Shown here piece by piece: positions 35,366-44,480 of a DNA stretch of 64,000 nt (position 1 is the first letter of the stretch; every line of letters starts with the position of its first letter). The notes under the pieces are model-generated. The model was not told the origin of the DNA. It worked only from the letters and a program-made list of their open reading frames with translations, and did no database searches. The stretch is from assembly GCF_947090785.1 (NCBI RefSeq), contig NZ_OX352320.1, positions 3,213,001-3,277,000 on the forward strand, written 5' to 3'. A program made the translations under genes and the position numbers. Source of the DNA: Rheinheimera sp. MM224 (GTDB lineage Bacteria; Pseudomonadota; Gammaproteobacteria; Enterobacterales; Alteromonadaceae).

Positions 35366-36958
35366 TCAGCGCTGGTTAAATTCTTCCAGCACAAAAGTTT
35401 TAAACTTGCTTAGCTTTAACTGGCTGAGCAAGTTTGCTAAGTGTTCCTGATGTGTTAAGTAACCAGGTTCTGCCAGATACGCCTTGTAATACATTTGAGC
35501 AGCAGGGCGTAATTCACCTTCTTTTTCATGTCGTAAGCCCATTTGGGCATAAACCTGCCCTCTGTCCGCCGCAGCATAAATCAAATGAAAGGCCTGCTGA
35601 TGCACACAACCGGCATAAACTTTATGTATGCTGTGCGGCAGCAAATTCAGCGCTTTGTTCGCCAGATACATTAAATCAAAGGCTGCATTCATCTTACCAA
35701 GGCTGGCCATCAGGGTGGCGCCATGACACTGACTGGCAACAGACATCTGCATAGCAGCTAAATGTTGTTTCTGTTTCTCTAAGAAGGCAATAGCGGCTTC
35801 TTTGCCATCGGCCTGGCAGATTAAACTGCCCTGCAACCAGATAATATCAGCGGCAAACTGACTGGCCTCTTTGTCGCTGATCAACTGACGAAAACATTGC
35901 TGCAACATGGTCTGATACTGGGAAACTCTCTGCTCCGGCATCGGCTGAGCCATTAAAAACAGCAACAGCTTGCATAAACTCACCGTCAATACACAAAACT
36001 GGTAACCACTGCCTGCCTGCCGTCTTTTGCGCTCTATCAGTTCAATCGCCTGTTCTGTTTTATCCGATACCATCATCACCAATTGCACTAACTGAGTAAT
36101 ATGGGTCGACATACCGGCAGCCGGGAATTTAACAGCCACACTGAGCGCAGCGGCGTAGTCTTCATTTTCCAGCGCCAGATACACTTGCCAGACTTCTTTT
36201 CGTTCCTGATAACGCAGTACTTCTTCGGTCACATTGACTAAAAAGCTGTTGCAGGACTGCAGATCACCTTGCTCGTAATCCAGTAAGAACTGCAACCACA
36301 AGGCCCAGCCCTGCTGTTTGGCACAAGCTGATTTAATCAATGCTGAAGCTGCATCACAAACCCCAAGCTCCAGCAACATTTCAGCTTTTAGTTGCAGCAC
36401 AGCCACTGGCGTGTCAGCACCAGCTTTTTGTTGCAGCTCACCTATCAATTTAAAAGCATCAACATAACGACGTTTGTGCACCAAAGGCAGGATCTGATCC
36501 ATAAAAGGTTTTAGGCGGACATGCAGTTTGAGTTGCTCGTCCATATGGAATTTATTGCAAGGCCGGTCGAGAAAATCAATCTGATGAAAAGGATAATCCA
36601 CGGCATGCTTCTGCCGCTCTGTCGCTGTGGATAACACCACCAGACGACTTAAGGGACTAACAATGTTTTTGTGCAGCAGCAACTCAATCAGATCGGCGCC
36701 AACCAAAGAGGGTTCCGCATCATAATCAAGGAAAATTACATCGTAAGGGGCAGTACCTTCGCTGCTCAACAGATCCTGAGCTGTGCGACTGAGCTCCACC
36801 TTTTTGATGCCAAGGCCGGTCAGTATTTGTTTTAACTGATGACCAGACGCAGGATCAGACTCAACAACTAACACATTGAGATCAAATAACTTACTAAAAT
36901 CAAATCGGGTAAGACTCAAACCTTTGCCTCGTTTTTCTCTGATCGATGATCCGGCCAC
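35366..36958 (-). CDS. Receiver domain plus TPR-repeat protein
   Basis: Residues 25-150 are a CheY-like receiver with a likely phosphoacceptor Asp in YDVIFLDYDAEP. The rest (about 170-530) is helical with repeat pairs like TPRs (AAQMYYKAYLAEPGYLTHQE). The receiver is partly degenerate: the acidic pair appears as ESD (VVESDPASG), and the conserved Lys-Pro is RP (FLDRPCNK). It may act as an adaptor rather than a DNA-binding regulator. The start is GTG 36958 with AAAGGGG upstream. Similar proteins occur in Shewanella and Vibrio without known function. Confidence 0.82.
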   Translation of the reverse strand: MAGSSIREKRGKGLSLTRFDFSKLFDLNVLVVESDPASGHQLKQILTGLGIKKVELSRTAQDLLSSEGTAPYDVIFLDYDAEPSLVGADLIELLLHKNIVSPLSRLVVLSTATERQKHAVDYPFHQIDFLDRPCNKFHMDEQLKLHVRLKPFMDQILPLVHKRRYVDAFKLIGELQQKAGADTPVAVLQLKAEMLLELGVCDAASALIKSACAKQQGWALWLQFLLDYEQGDLQSCNSFLVNVTEEVLRYQERKEVWQVYLALENEDYAAALSVAVKFPAAGMSTHITQLVQLVMMVSDKTEQAIELIERKRRQAGSGYQFCVLTVSLCKLLLFLMAQPMPEQRVSQYQTMLQQCFRQLISDKEASQFAADIIWLQGSLICQADGKEAAIAFLEKQKQHLAAMQMSVASQCHGATLMASLGKMNAAFDLMYLANKALNLLPHSIHKVYAGCVHQQAFHLIYAAADRGQVYAQMGLRHEKEGELRPAAQMYYKAYLAEPGYLTHQEHLANLLSQLKLSKFKTFVLEEFNQR

Positions 36959-37057
36959 TCACACCCCTTTAGTGTAGGCGGAAGATGGCCAGTCGCAAAA
37001 GAAAAATTTAGAAAAAACGATACAAAATCCGAGACTTGGCTAATTTTTTAACCGATT

Positions 37058-37390
37058 TTAGTCTTGTCCACGCCAACGGGCATGACATAAAGTCTCATAC
37101 TTTTCTTTGCTCAGTAAAATTCTGGCAAGAACAATCTCAGCTACCCCATTGATATCAGCCAAACCAATATGAGCTTCTACATGTAGTTCGGGGTCAATAT
37201 CCATAGCGATCATATCAACCCAGTCGTCTGTAGCTGGTACTAAATCCACATAAGCGGACGCAGCTGCATGTTGTTGATACAACGCATAATCTTCAGCGGA
37301 CAAGTTGTCTTCTGCTAACTCTTCAAAAATAGCAAAAGCATGATCGCACAACTCATCCAAAGTCCAGAGTTCAAGTTCTGAGCCAGACAT
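37058..37390 (-). CDS. yciU: dsDNA-mimic protein, DUF440 (YciU/HI1450 family)
   Basis: A small (110 aa), highly acidic protein matching the DUF440 family: LDELCDHAFAIFEELAEDNL, TDDWVDMIAMDIDPELHVEA, and the C-terminal ARILLSKEKYETLCHARWR. HI1450 is described as a double-stranded DNA mimic that may bind HU-type or other DNA-binding proteins. The ATG at 37390 has GGAGAAAAG upstream; four earlier residues are rejected. Monocistronic. Confidence 0.88.
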   Translation of the reverse strand: MSGSELELWTLDELCDHAFAIFEELAEDNLSAEDYALYQQHAAASAYVDLVPATDDWVDMIAMDIDPELHVEAHIGLADINGVAEIVLARILLSKEKYETLCHARWRGQD

Positions 37391-37542
37391 TCTTTTCTCC
37401 ACACAGACAAATCAAAGGCCGCAGTATACCAATTGCATGCTGAGTATGCCCAGCCAAAGCCGGCTCAAACACGAATATTTACTGGCATCCCAAGCGGCGG
37501 GTCGGTAGCATAGCGCCACTTTTGGATCTGCGCTAAGTGAGC

Positions 37543-37932
37543 ATGATGAAACAACGTTTAGGTTTGATTAGTGTATTAGTGGCTGACTATGATGAAGCTA
37601 TCGAATTTTACACACAAAAGCTTGGCTTTGAATTAGTAGAAGACAGCCCACAAGGTGAAAAAAGATGGGTGGTGGTGCGGCCCCAAGGTGCTGTAGAGAC
37701 TGCTATTTTGCTGGCCAAAGCCAGTAACGAGCAGCAAAAACAACAGATAGGCAATCAGTGTGGTGGCCGGGTTTTTCTGTTTTTAAATACAGACGATTTC
37801 TGGCGTGATCATACCCGGATGCAACAACAAGGCGTAAAGTTTCTCGAAACACCACGCGAAGAAGCTTATGGTACTGTCGCTGTATTTGAAGACTTGTACG
37901 GCACCCGCTGGGACTTGCTGCAACTGAATTAA
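37543..37932 (+). CDS. VOC/glyoxalase superfamily protein
   Basis: A 129-aa protein with two beta-alpha-beta-beta-beta modules typical of the vicinal oxygen chelate fold (DYDEAIEFYTQKLGFELVED, then FKFLETPREEAYGTVAVFED-type second half). Possible metal ligands are Glu and His residues in the two halves (RDHTRM, VFEDLYG). The start is probably ATG 37543. It lies 15 bp upstream of rlmA on the same strand. Substrate unknown. Confidence 0.82.
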   Translation: MMKQRLGLISVLVADYDEAIEFYTQKLGFELVEDSPQGEKRWVVVRPQGAVETAILLAKASNEQQKQQIGNQCGGRVFLFLNTDDFWRDHTRMQQQGVKFLETPREEAYGTVAVFEDLYGTRWDLLQLN

Positions 37933-37947
37933 ACCGGAGATGTTTGT

Positions 37948-38763
37948 ATGTACCGTTGCCCGCTTTGCCAACAAAGTCTGACTCAACACCATAACAGCTT
38001 TGTTTGTGCGTCAAACCATAGCTTTGATCTCGCCAAAGAGGGCTATTTGCATTTATTGCCGGTGCAGCAAAAAAACTCTAAAGTCCCGGGCGATTCGCCG
38101 CTGATGATGCAAAGCCGCCGCGACTTTTTAAATGCAGGTTATTATCAGCCCCTGTCCGATGCAGTAAATCAGTATTTTTCCGCAGTGTTACCACAACAGC
38201 CTGTGGTGCTCGACCTTGGCTGCGGCGAAGGCTATTACAGCAACAGGCTGATGCAGGCTTTAGCAGACAAAGAACTCAGATTGTGCGGCCTGGATATCGC
38301 TAAAACAGCCATCAAAAAAGCCGCGAAAAGCTACCCTGCTATCAAGTTTTGTGTCGCCAGTGCCTGGCATCTGCCTTTTGCCGATCAGAGCTTTGATGCT
38401 GCATTAAAACTTTGTGCGCCTTGTGAGCCAGAAGAACTGGCTCGGGTATTAAAAACTGATGGCCTGTTGCTGACCGTGACTCCTGCTCCAGAGCATTTGC
38501 TGGAGATCAAACAGCAGGTATACAGTTCAGTGCGTCTGCATAGCGATCAAATCGAAGCCATTCCAGGTTTTGAGCATCAAGAGCGTCAGGAACTGAAACT
38601 AAAGCTAACCGATTTACCTGCTGACATGGTGTTAAATCTGTTGGAAATGACCCCTTTAGCCTGGAAGTTTAAACCGGAGCAAAAGCAGATTTTTGCTGCA
38701 AGTTCGCCACAAATTAGCCTGAATTTCTATTTAGACATGTATCGGAAAAATCGCTCAGTATAA
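37948..38763 (+). CDS. rlmA: 23S rRNA (guanine(745)-N1)-methyltransferase RlmA
   Basis: The protein starts with a zinc-binding motif (MYRCPLCQQSL ... FVCASNHSFDLAKEGYLHLL), followed by the SAM-binding motif VLDLGCGEGYYS (about 89-100), as in RlmA of Gram-negative bacteria. At 271 aa it is full length. It makes m1G745 in 23S rRNA, cytoplasmic. It is transcribed with the VOC gene upstream. Confidence 0.93.
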   Translation: MYRCPLCQQSLTQHHNSFVCASNHSFDLAKEGYLHLLPVQQKNSKVPGDSPLMMQSRRDFLNAGYYQPLSDAVNQYFSAVLPQQPVVLDLGCGEGYYSNRLMQALADKELRLCGLDIAKTAIKKAAKSYPAIKFCVASAWHLPFADQSFDAALKLCAPCEPEELARVLKTDGLLLTVTPAPEHLLEIKQQVYSSVRLHSDQIEAIPGFEHQERQELKLKLTDLPADMVLNLLEMTPLAWKFKPEQKQIFAASSPQISLNFYLDMYRKNRSV

Positions 38764-38832
38764 TACTGGCAAAGCCCTTGCATTGGTCCCTGCGGATCCA
38801 TTGGAGGGCAGTAGCTCAGGCGTTGGTTGTAC

Positions 38833-40812
38833 ATGCAGTTTTTTTTCGAACACCATAAAAATCATCTGAAACCTCACATGAGTGGCGTTTTACAGTACGA
38901 ACAAAAGTTAACTGAACTGGACAGCTGGTGGAGTAAAGTTACTTTAATAGGGAAAATCAATAGCTTACGCCTTGGTTCTACCATACTCGACAGCATGGAT
39001 CAGACTAAAAAACGCTTCACTGAGCTACAACAAATTCTGATCGACAACTTACTGCTGGAACAAACCAAAAAAACACTGTTAACGGACAAAGCTTGTAGCC
39101 AGATTGCCATTGACGTGCTGATCCGTAACTTGTTTGAACGCACAGCAGATATAGGTTTTCTCGCCACTGACAGCCAAATTCGTAGCTTTTTAGCAGAGCC
39201 TTGCGTTGAAGCTGTTGATGCAATGCAACAGCATTTAGCCAACTATGTCAGCTATTATTCAGTGTATCAGGATGTGGTTTTAGTCAGCCCTGACGGACAG
39301 ATACAGCTCAGACTTGCCCCCTCGCAGACGCAAAAATACAGCCGTGATCCCTTAGTGCAGCAGTGCCTGCAACAGCCTCAGCAATTTAGCGAAACCTTCA
39401 GGTATTCCGACCTGCAGCCTGAGCAAAAACAAAGCCTGATTTATGCCCAGGCTGTGCTGTCAGAGCAAGGTAGTGCGCTTGGAGTGTTGTGCTTATGCTT
39501 TAAGTTTGATGATGAAATAACGACTATTTTCAACAACTTACTGCCAGAACATAGCCAAAGTATATTGTTGCTGCAATCTGAAGATGGCAGCACTGTCTTT
39601 AGCTCCGACATCGAGCTGCTACCGCCCCAACACACCGCAGGACGACAACAGCAATTGGGGCTAAGAAAAGTAGAAAGCCGGGATTACTTGCTCAGTTTTG
39701 CGCAAACTCAGGGGTATCAGGGTTACTTTGGTCCGGCCTGGCAAACTCAGATCTGGACACCGGTAAAAAGCTTGTCGAATCAACCTAAATCAGCACAACA
39801 AGAGCTGGATATTAATAACCTTAAGTTATTTCCAGAACTATTTCATATTCATCGCTCGTCTTTGCAGGTCAATGATGAACTCAGTCTGATTGTATTAAAT
39901 GGCGTTATTTCGGCAGCCCGCAACGACGCCGTTGAATTTGTGCCTGTGCTTGATGCCATACGTGGTATAGGCAAAGAAATCCATCAAGTGTTTTCTCATT
40001 CAGTGGAAGAATTGGCTCACACCGTATTACACAGCCAACTGGAAGAGTTGGTGATGCTGGCACGGCAAGCTCTGGATATTATGGACAGGAATCTGTATGA
40101 ACGCGCCAATGACTGTCGCTGGTGGGCACATAATAAAAAGTTTCAGCAGTTACTACGACAACCAGACTCAGAAAAACAGCAGGAAGCAGCAAAAGAACTT
40201 ACTTACATCAATGATTTATATACAGTTTATTCCAATATCTATCTCTACGACAAAACACAGCGTATTTTATGTTGCGCCAGAGATAACACAGAACAGCTGC
40301 AGCAAATGCCTGACAATAGCGGCTCTGCAGATTGCCTGTTATTAAATTCCCCTCATCAGTATGCGGTCAGCGATTTTGAGCCCAGTGCTTTGTATCAGCA
40401 GCAATCGACCTACATCTACCATGCGCCTGTCTTTACCGATACCACAACAGGTAAAGCTCAGGGGGGCATAGCGCTGGTGTTTGATAGCGCGCCACAATTT
40501 AGTGCAATGTTGCTGGATATTTTGCCCAAAAATGAGCAGGGAGAAGTGAAGGCTGATTTTTCCGCCTGTTTTATCGATGAGAAAGGTGCCATTTTGGCAT
40601 CCAGCGCAACCGAACTCTGGCCAACAGGACATAGTATGCCTTTGCCGGACGAATTATTTTGCTCTGCAAAACAGCACCCTGTCAGTCAGCGTGTCACTCT
40701 ACACGGACAGTCTTATTGGCTTGCGCTCGCCTATTCTAAGGGCTATCGCGAGTACAAAACTTGCGATGGTTACGACAACCCGCTGTATTGCTGCGCACTG
40801 CTGCACTGCTAG
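38833..40812 (+). CDS. Cache-type sensory protein, apparently truncated
   Basis: A 659-aa protein with two Cache-like (PAS-like) sensing units: about residues 85-300 (ERTADIGFLATDSQIRSF, YQDVVLVSPDGQIQLRLAP) and 400-655 (LYERANDCRWWAH, YINDLYTVYSNIYLYDKTQR, ending AYSKGYREYKTCDGYDNP). No clear transmembrane helices or signalling domain are visible. The end is abrupt: after GYDNPLY it runs into CCALLHC and stops just after an 8-bp tandem repeat. Downstream frames look like coding remnants, so the original protein was probably longer. Start ATG 38833 is uncertain. Confidence 0.7.
   Translation: MQFFFEHHKNHLKPHMSGVLQYEQKLTELDSWWSKVTLIGKINSLRLGSTILDSMDQTKKRFTELQQILIDNLLLEQTKKTLLTDKACSQIAIDVLIRNLFERTADIGFLATDSQIRSFLAEPCVEAVDAMQQHLANYVSYYSVYQDVVLVSPDGQIQLRLAPSQTQKYSRDPLVQQCLQQPQQFSETFRYSDLQPEQKQSLIYAQAVLSEQGSALGVLCLCFKFDDEITTIFNNLLPEHSQSILLLQSEDGSTVFSSDIELLPPQHTAGRQQQLGLRKVESRDYLLSFAQTQGYQGYFGPAWQTQIWTPVKSLSNQPKSAQQELDINNLKLFPELFHIHRSSLQVNDELSLIVLNGVISAARNDAVEFVPVLDAIRGIGKEIHQVFSHSVEELAHTVLHSQLEELVMLARQALDIMDRNLYERANDCRWWAHNKKFQQLLRQPDSEKQQEAAKELTYINDLYTVYSNIYLYDKTQRILCCARDNTEQLQQMPDNSGSADCLLLNSPHQYAVSDFEPSALYQQQSTYIYHAPVFTDTTTGKAQGGIALVFDSAPQFSAMLLDILPKNEQGEVKADFSACFIDEKGAILASSATELWPTGHSMPLPDELFCSAKQHPVSQRVTLHGQSYWLALAYSKGYREYKTCDGYDNPLYCCALLHC
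40795..40810 (+). repeat. 8-bp tandem duplication at the stop codon
   Basis: GCACTGCTGCACTGCT is two exact copies of GCACTGCT, and the second copy runs directly into the TAG stop (40810-40812) of the Cache protein. A duplication of this length changes the reading frame, so it is a candidate cause of truncation. Confidence 0.6.
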
Positions 40813-41126
40813 TTTAAATTCTGACAAAGCCGCCTCATCAATTAAACCGATAGAGGCTATTGAGTTAAAGCGTTATCTTTCATCTGCATCCATCTTTATG
40901 CTGAGCACAAATCAACACAAGATGGATGCAGCGATGAACACAGCTATCACAACTTCAGCTACTGCTCTGCCTGTTGATCACCCATTCTATATTCAGAAAA
41001 CTGGTACAACCTGACGCGGAACCAATGTCCGACACTATGGTCCATGTTTTTAGGATTAGCGTTTGTCGTCATCATCAGGTGATGAGTTTCAGGAAATACA
41101 CAGTTTTTTGCAGTGAAGAGTTCTAG
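40811..41126 (+). pseudogene. Possible decayed C-terminal CheW-like domain of the Cache protein
   Basis: Behind the stop of the Cache gene, a second frame (to the TGA ending at 41014) reads IKPIEAIELKRYLSSASIFM and continues into ALPVDHPFYIQKTG. The third frame (41001-41126) reads MVHVFRISVCRHHQVMSF. The pieces follow the order of a CheW-type domain (strand, basic loop, LP segment, late strand), but need at least two frameshifts and a deletion. It is therefore called as a degraded extension, with low certainty; it fills the 398-bp stretch before the next gene together with the terminator. Confidence 0.35.
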
Positions 41127-41166
41127 CGCAAGCGGTTTTATTCATCTCCCTGGACCGCTGTTTTTC

Positions 41167-41193
41167 GCCCGGCTATATAGCCGGGCTTTTTTT
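41167..41193 (+). terminator. Strong terminator after the Cache gene region
   Basis: The perfect palindrome GCCCGGCTATATAGCCGGGC (41167-41186) is followed by TTTTTTT. The terminator still sits about 355 bp after the present stop codon, which fits the idea that the gene once extended that far. Confidence 0.9.
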
Positions 41194-41210
41194 CACAGCA
41201 CAGAATCAAA

Positions 41211-42689
41211 TCAATTCTGAATAGTGGTCACTTTATTCCATAAATTCTGATTTTTACTGTAGGAGAAATACTCGTCAGGAAACCAGCATTTAGGAATTAA
41301 TTCCATATTCTTACGTTCTTCAAAGTTAGAAACCAGCTTACTCAAAATCTCCAGCAGCCGCTCTTCGCTCATTTTTTCCAGTTTCTTGCGTGCCGCAGGG
41401 AAATACAGATTGTTATCCACGCTAACCACTACATTGGTACCTGTGTTACTAAAGGTCATACTGCGGGTCACTACCCTGCATATTGGCATATCTGTCGTGG
41501 GCGGATACAAAGACACCACCAAGGCATATTCATATCTGTCCAAATCGCGCTTGTCTGAGTCTTTGGGAATATAGGTCACGCCATAGCCTTGTGGGAACAA
41601 GCCGGTAATTTTGATCAGCGCATCCACAGCAGCTTTATGGTAATACCCCCGCTCCACACCGCTTTGCAGCACCAGAGCCGCTTTAGGCAAAGACTCGTAG
41701 CTGTGGTTTAATTTAGTCGACAACACAACAGAGGTATAAATCTGGGGAATTTTCAGAAGGTTACCTACGCCACCTTCAGGTTTTATGGCGTTTTTAAGCA
41801 AGGTGTAAACAAAATTCAGTTTGTCCTGCTCGTTTTGATTAAACAGCTCCCGTTCTTCTTTTGAATTGCCGACATAACGATCACAGGCTAAGCCTTTCGT
41901 GACGTAACTCAGTGTCTCCTGATAATTGATTTTTAACAGCGCAACACGGTTTTCATCATCCAGCACCCGAAACTCGTCCAGATCGCCATCCGCACCTTTG
42001 AGAATAGCCAAAGCGTCAGGATGATAAGTGCCTATATCCTGCAAAATAGCAGCCATTAATAAAGGCAGCTGCACATCGTCACGGAAAGGGGAATAGTCGG
42101 CCTGATAAGCAGCCTCTGCATTATCCAGCATTTCTTTGGCGGCTCGCACCTTACCTTGCACATAGTTATTGTTCAACTCATTATCCAGCAGTAAGCGGTC
42201 GAGCAAACGCAAACTTAAAACGCCTTTGTATAAATGCTTAAACTTTTGATTCACCGGAGCAACATACTTGCCATTGCTTGGTGCCAGCAGCTGAATAGTG
42301 CCCAAAAACTTAGACGACATTTGTACTGTTTCATCAAAGCTTTCACCTTCTGTCAGTTGTAACACCTGCAAACATAAGGCTTTTAACGCTCTGTAGCGTT
42401 CAACGCGACTGTCATCCAACATACGGATATAAAGTTTTAAAGCAGACTGGGCTTCAGCCAGTTTTTTTTGTTCAGCGGAAGACGGCTCTGGTTTTTGTTC
42501 CAGTTTTCGCACTTGCAGCTGTAATTGCTGCAGTTTTTCTTCCTGCTGTTTGGCATGACGAAAATAATCAGTGGCCACTTCATACACTGAATCATTCAGA
42601 GCTGTGGCATCATGAATTTTGCTAAGAATAGTTTTTACGGTTTTACTATACGAAGACTGACTTATGGTTCCCATCGACATATCGGGCAT
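41211..42689 (-). CDS. Unrecognised cytoplasmic protein with HD-like segment, 492 aa
   Basis: The N-terminal third has a coiled coil (KQQEEKLQQLQLQVRKLEQK), and the middle contains LLMAAILQDIGTYHPDALAI, which resembles the core of an HD/HD-GYP phosphohydrolase with the first His missing (QDIG for HDIG). The C-terminal part (about 370-492) is mixed alpha/beta. No membrane segment or signal peptide is seen. AAAGGA lies just before the ATG. It is transcribed alone. I suspect a degenerate HD-domain regulator, but do not recognise the family. Confidence 0.7.
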   Translation of the reverse strand: MPDMSMGTISQSSYSKTVKTILSKIHDATALNDSVYEVATDYFRHAKQQEEKLQQLQLQVRKLEQKPEPSSAEQKKLAEAQSALKLYIRMLDDSRVERYRALKALCLQVLQLTEGESFDETVQMSSKFLGTIQLLAPSNGKYVAPVNQKFKHLYKGVLSLRLLDRLLLDNELNNNYVQGKVRAAKEMLDNAEAAYQADYSPFRDDVQLPLLMAAILQDIGTYHPDALAILKGADGDLDEFRVLDDENRVALLKINYQETLSYVTKGLACDRYVGNSKEERELFNQNEQDKLNFVYTLLKNAIKPEGGVGNLLKIPQIYTSVVLSTKLNHSYESLPKAALVLQSGVERGYYHKAAVDALIKITGLFPQGYGVTYIPKDSDKRDLDRYEYALVVSLYPPTTDMPICRVVTRSMTFSNTGTNVVVSVDNNLYFPAARKKLEKMSEERLLEILSKLVSNFEERKNMELIPKCWFPDEYFSYSKNQNLWNKVTTIQN

Positions 42690-42757
42690 CTATCCTTTTC
42701 AGCAGGCCACTTAGATTGTACGAAAATGAGTATAGCAGTCCTTTGCCTGGTTCGGTT

Positions 42758-43975
42758 TTAGTCCGCTAACAGCGGTGCTTGCCACTCTGTCTCTGATTCC
42801 ATCTCCAGATCCCACTCTTGCTGCATTTGCGCAGCAATACGTTTCTTTTTATGCGGTTTAACCGCCAGTAAGTTTGACCAGAACCAGGTCGATAAATCGC
42901 CCACCAGATTCGTTTCAGCATTGATCAGTACCACAAAACCTACGCCTTTTTCTTTGGAGTACGCCATTTCAGTACGGTAACCTTTTACCCAACCGCCATG
43001 GTAATAGACTTCATGACCGCCAAAGTTAAAAATACGCACACCTAAACCATAATGTGACGTGGTGACATACTGACCCCAGGTGCGACCACCTAAATCATCC
43101 GCCACTTTCACTCTTTTAGTCCGCACATCCTGCAACATGGCAGGGCTTAATACCGACGGGTACTGACCTAACTGTGCCATTAACCACTGGCTCATATCCA
43201 TCACACTGGCATTAACACCTGCTGCTGGACTGACCCGGTAATAGCTTGGATTTACTTTGGTTTCAGCCCAACCTCGTTTTACCCGAACATGAGGCATGGC
43301 GCGGTTTTTCGACGCTAAAAAAGCAGAATAACCCACTGAAGCTGTTGGCATTTTTAATGGCTTAAACAGTTTTTGTTCCATCAAACTTTCATAACTGCTG
43401 CCGGTGGTTTTTTCCATCACAGGCCGGATCAGACTGAATAATACGTTCTGGTAACCATAACATTTACCTGGTGCACAACGTGGGTTTAAGTAACGAAATT
43501 TAGGTAAAATCTGGGCTGGCGTTTGGTTGGCTTCAATTAAATCATCATAAGTGTTAGGCACCAGGCCTGCACTTTGTGATAACAAGTGCTCCACTCTTAA
43601 CGCACCTGTATGTCGGGGGCTTTTAAAGGAAAAAGCCGGTACGTAACGGGTAACAGGATCATTCCATTGAAAACGGCCCTGATGCACCAGCAATGACGAC
43701 AATTGACCCGCAAAAGTCTTGGATACAGAAGCCAGTCGGAATACAGTGTAAGCATCAATATTCGATTTGGTGCCTACAGAGCGCACACCGTAAGCCCCCA
43801 CTTTCACCACTCTGTTGTCTTTGACAATGGCGTAAGCTGCACCTGGAATATTGTTCTTTTTTAACGTCTGGCGAAAATGCCAGTCAAAGTTGGTAGCCAG
43901 TTCATCAACATCAGCCGCCAGTAACTGGGGGGAAAGGACGAGGAATGCGCCCACCAGTAATTGGATTAATTTCAA
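42758..43975 (-). CDS. Exported serine hydrolase, beta-lactamase/PBP fold (class C-like)
   Basis: A signal peptide (LIQLLVGAFLVLSPQLLA) is followed by a class C beta-lactamase-type domain with the catalytic SxxK motif in LASVSKTFAG, a YxN-type motif in CYGYQNV, and HGGWVKG for the KTG-like element. It probably acts on D-amino acid peptides or esters in the periplasm. There is no ATG near the signal peptide. I chose TTG 43975 because GAGGA lies 8 nt upstream and it is 4 bp after the stop of the upstream gene (405 aa). Operon with the next two genes. Confidence 0.82.
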   Translation of the reverse strand: MKLIQLLVGAFLVLSPQLLAADVDELATNFDWHFRQTLKKNNIPGAAYAIVKDNRVVKVGAYGVRSVGTKSNIDAYTVFRLASVSKTFAGQLSSLLVHQGRFQWNDPVTRYVPAFSFKSPRHTGALRVEHLLSQSAGLVPNTYDDLIEANQTPAQILPKFRYLNPRCAPGKCYGYQNVLFSLIRPVMEKTTGSSYESLMEQKLFKPLKMPTASVGYSAFLASKNRAMPHVRVKRGWAETKVNPSYYRVSPAAGVNASVMDMSQWLMAQLGQYPSVLSPAMLQDVRTKRVKVADDLGGRTWGQYVTTSHYGLGVRIFNFGGHEVYYHGGWVKGYRTEMAYSKEKGVGFVVLINAETNLVGDLSTWFWSNLLAVKPHKKKRIAAQMQQEWDLEMESETEWQAPLLAD

Positions 43976-43979
43976 TGTG

Positions 43980-44480
43980 TTAGTCCTCAGACAAAGGGGT
44001 TGCCTTTGTTGTAGTGCCACTACTGGCATGTAAGTTATGATAAGTCGTTAACATCGACGGTATCAACTGCGTAATTAAATGCTTTTTGTGTTCTTCACTG
44101 ACCTGCTGCACAGACCATTCTCCGGCTAAATAGGGCACCAAAGCTGGCCCTGCGATATAACACCAGGCATCCAGCCATTGGCCTGAAGACTGAACTCTGA
44201 CCTTTTGGCGCAGATACAAACCTGAATCCAGCTCCTCGAAAAAATCCAGCTTTTCAAGTTCGGCAGGATAAACATCAAGCAATAGCTGTCCATGCTGCAC
44301 ATAGCCTGGGCTTTGGGTTAAGGCTGGTATAGGCGTTTCACCTGGCTGCTGGCTTACACCATAGCTTTTGTGATCAGCCAGACTGGCTTGTTGCATAGCG
44401 TAATGTTTACCTGTAATGGCATACACCACTTCAGGCAAGGTCAATAAACCATACACAAATACAGCATCACCAGAGCTCAT
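43980..44480 (-). CDS. Gamma-glutamylcyclotransferase-like (AIG2-like) protein
   Basis: A 166-aa protein with the GGCT fold hallmarks: the N-terminal substrate loop VFVYGLLTLPEV, an acidic residue in LDFFEELDSGLYLRQKV that corresponds to the catalytic Glu, and a beta-barrel core. It may cleave gamma-glutamyl compounds to 5-oxoproline; the substrate is unknown. Its start overlaps the upstream metalloprotein gene by 4 bp (ATGA), and the serine hydrolase gene follows by 4 bp. Confidence 0.82.
   Translation of the reverse strand: MSSGDAVFVYGLLTLPEVVYAITGKHYAMQQASLADHKSYGVSQQPGETPIPALTQSPGYVQHGQLLLDVYPAELEKLDFFEELDSGLYLRQKVRVQSSGQWLDAWCYIAGPALVPYLAGEWSVQQVSEEHKKHLITQLIPSMLTTYHNLHASSGTTTKATPLSED

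Noticed and set aside
40577..41014. Frame of 145 codons overlapping the end of the Cache gene
   Set aside because: The first half is out of frame with a clearly coding gene; only the part after 40811 is coding-like and is treated as a decayed extension.
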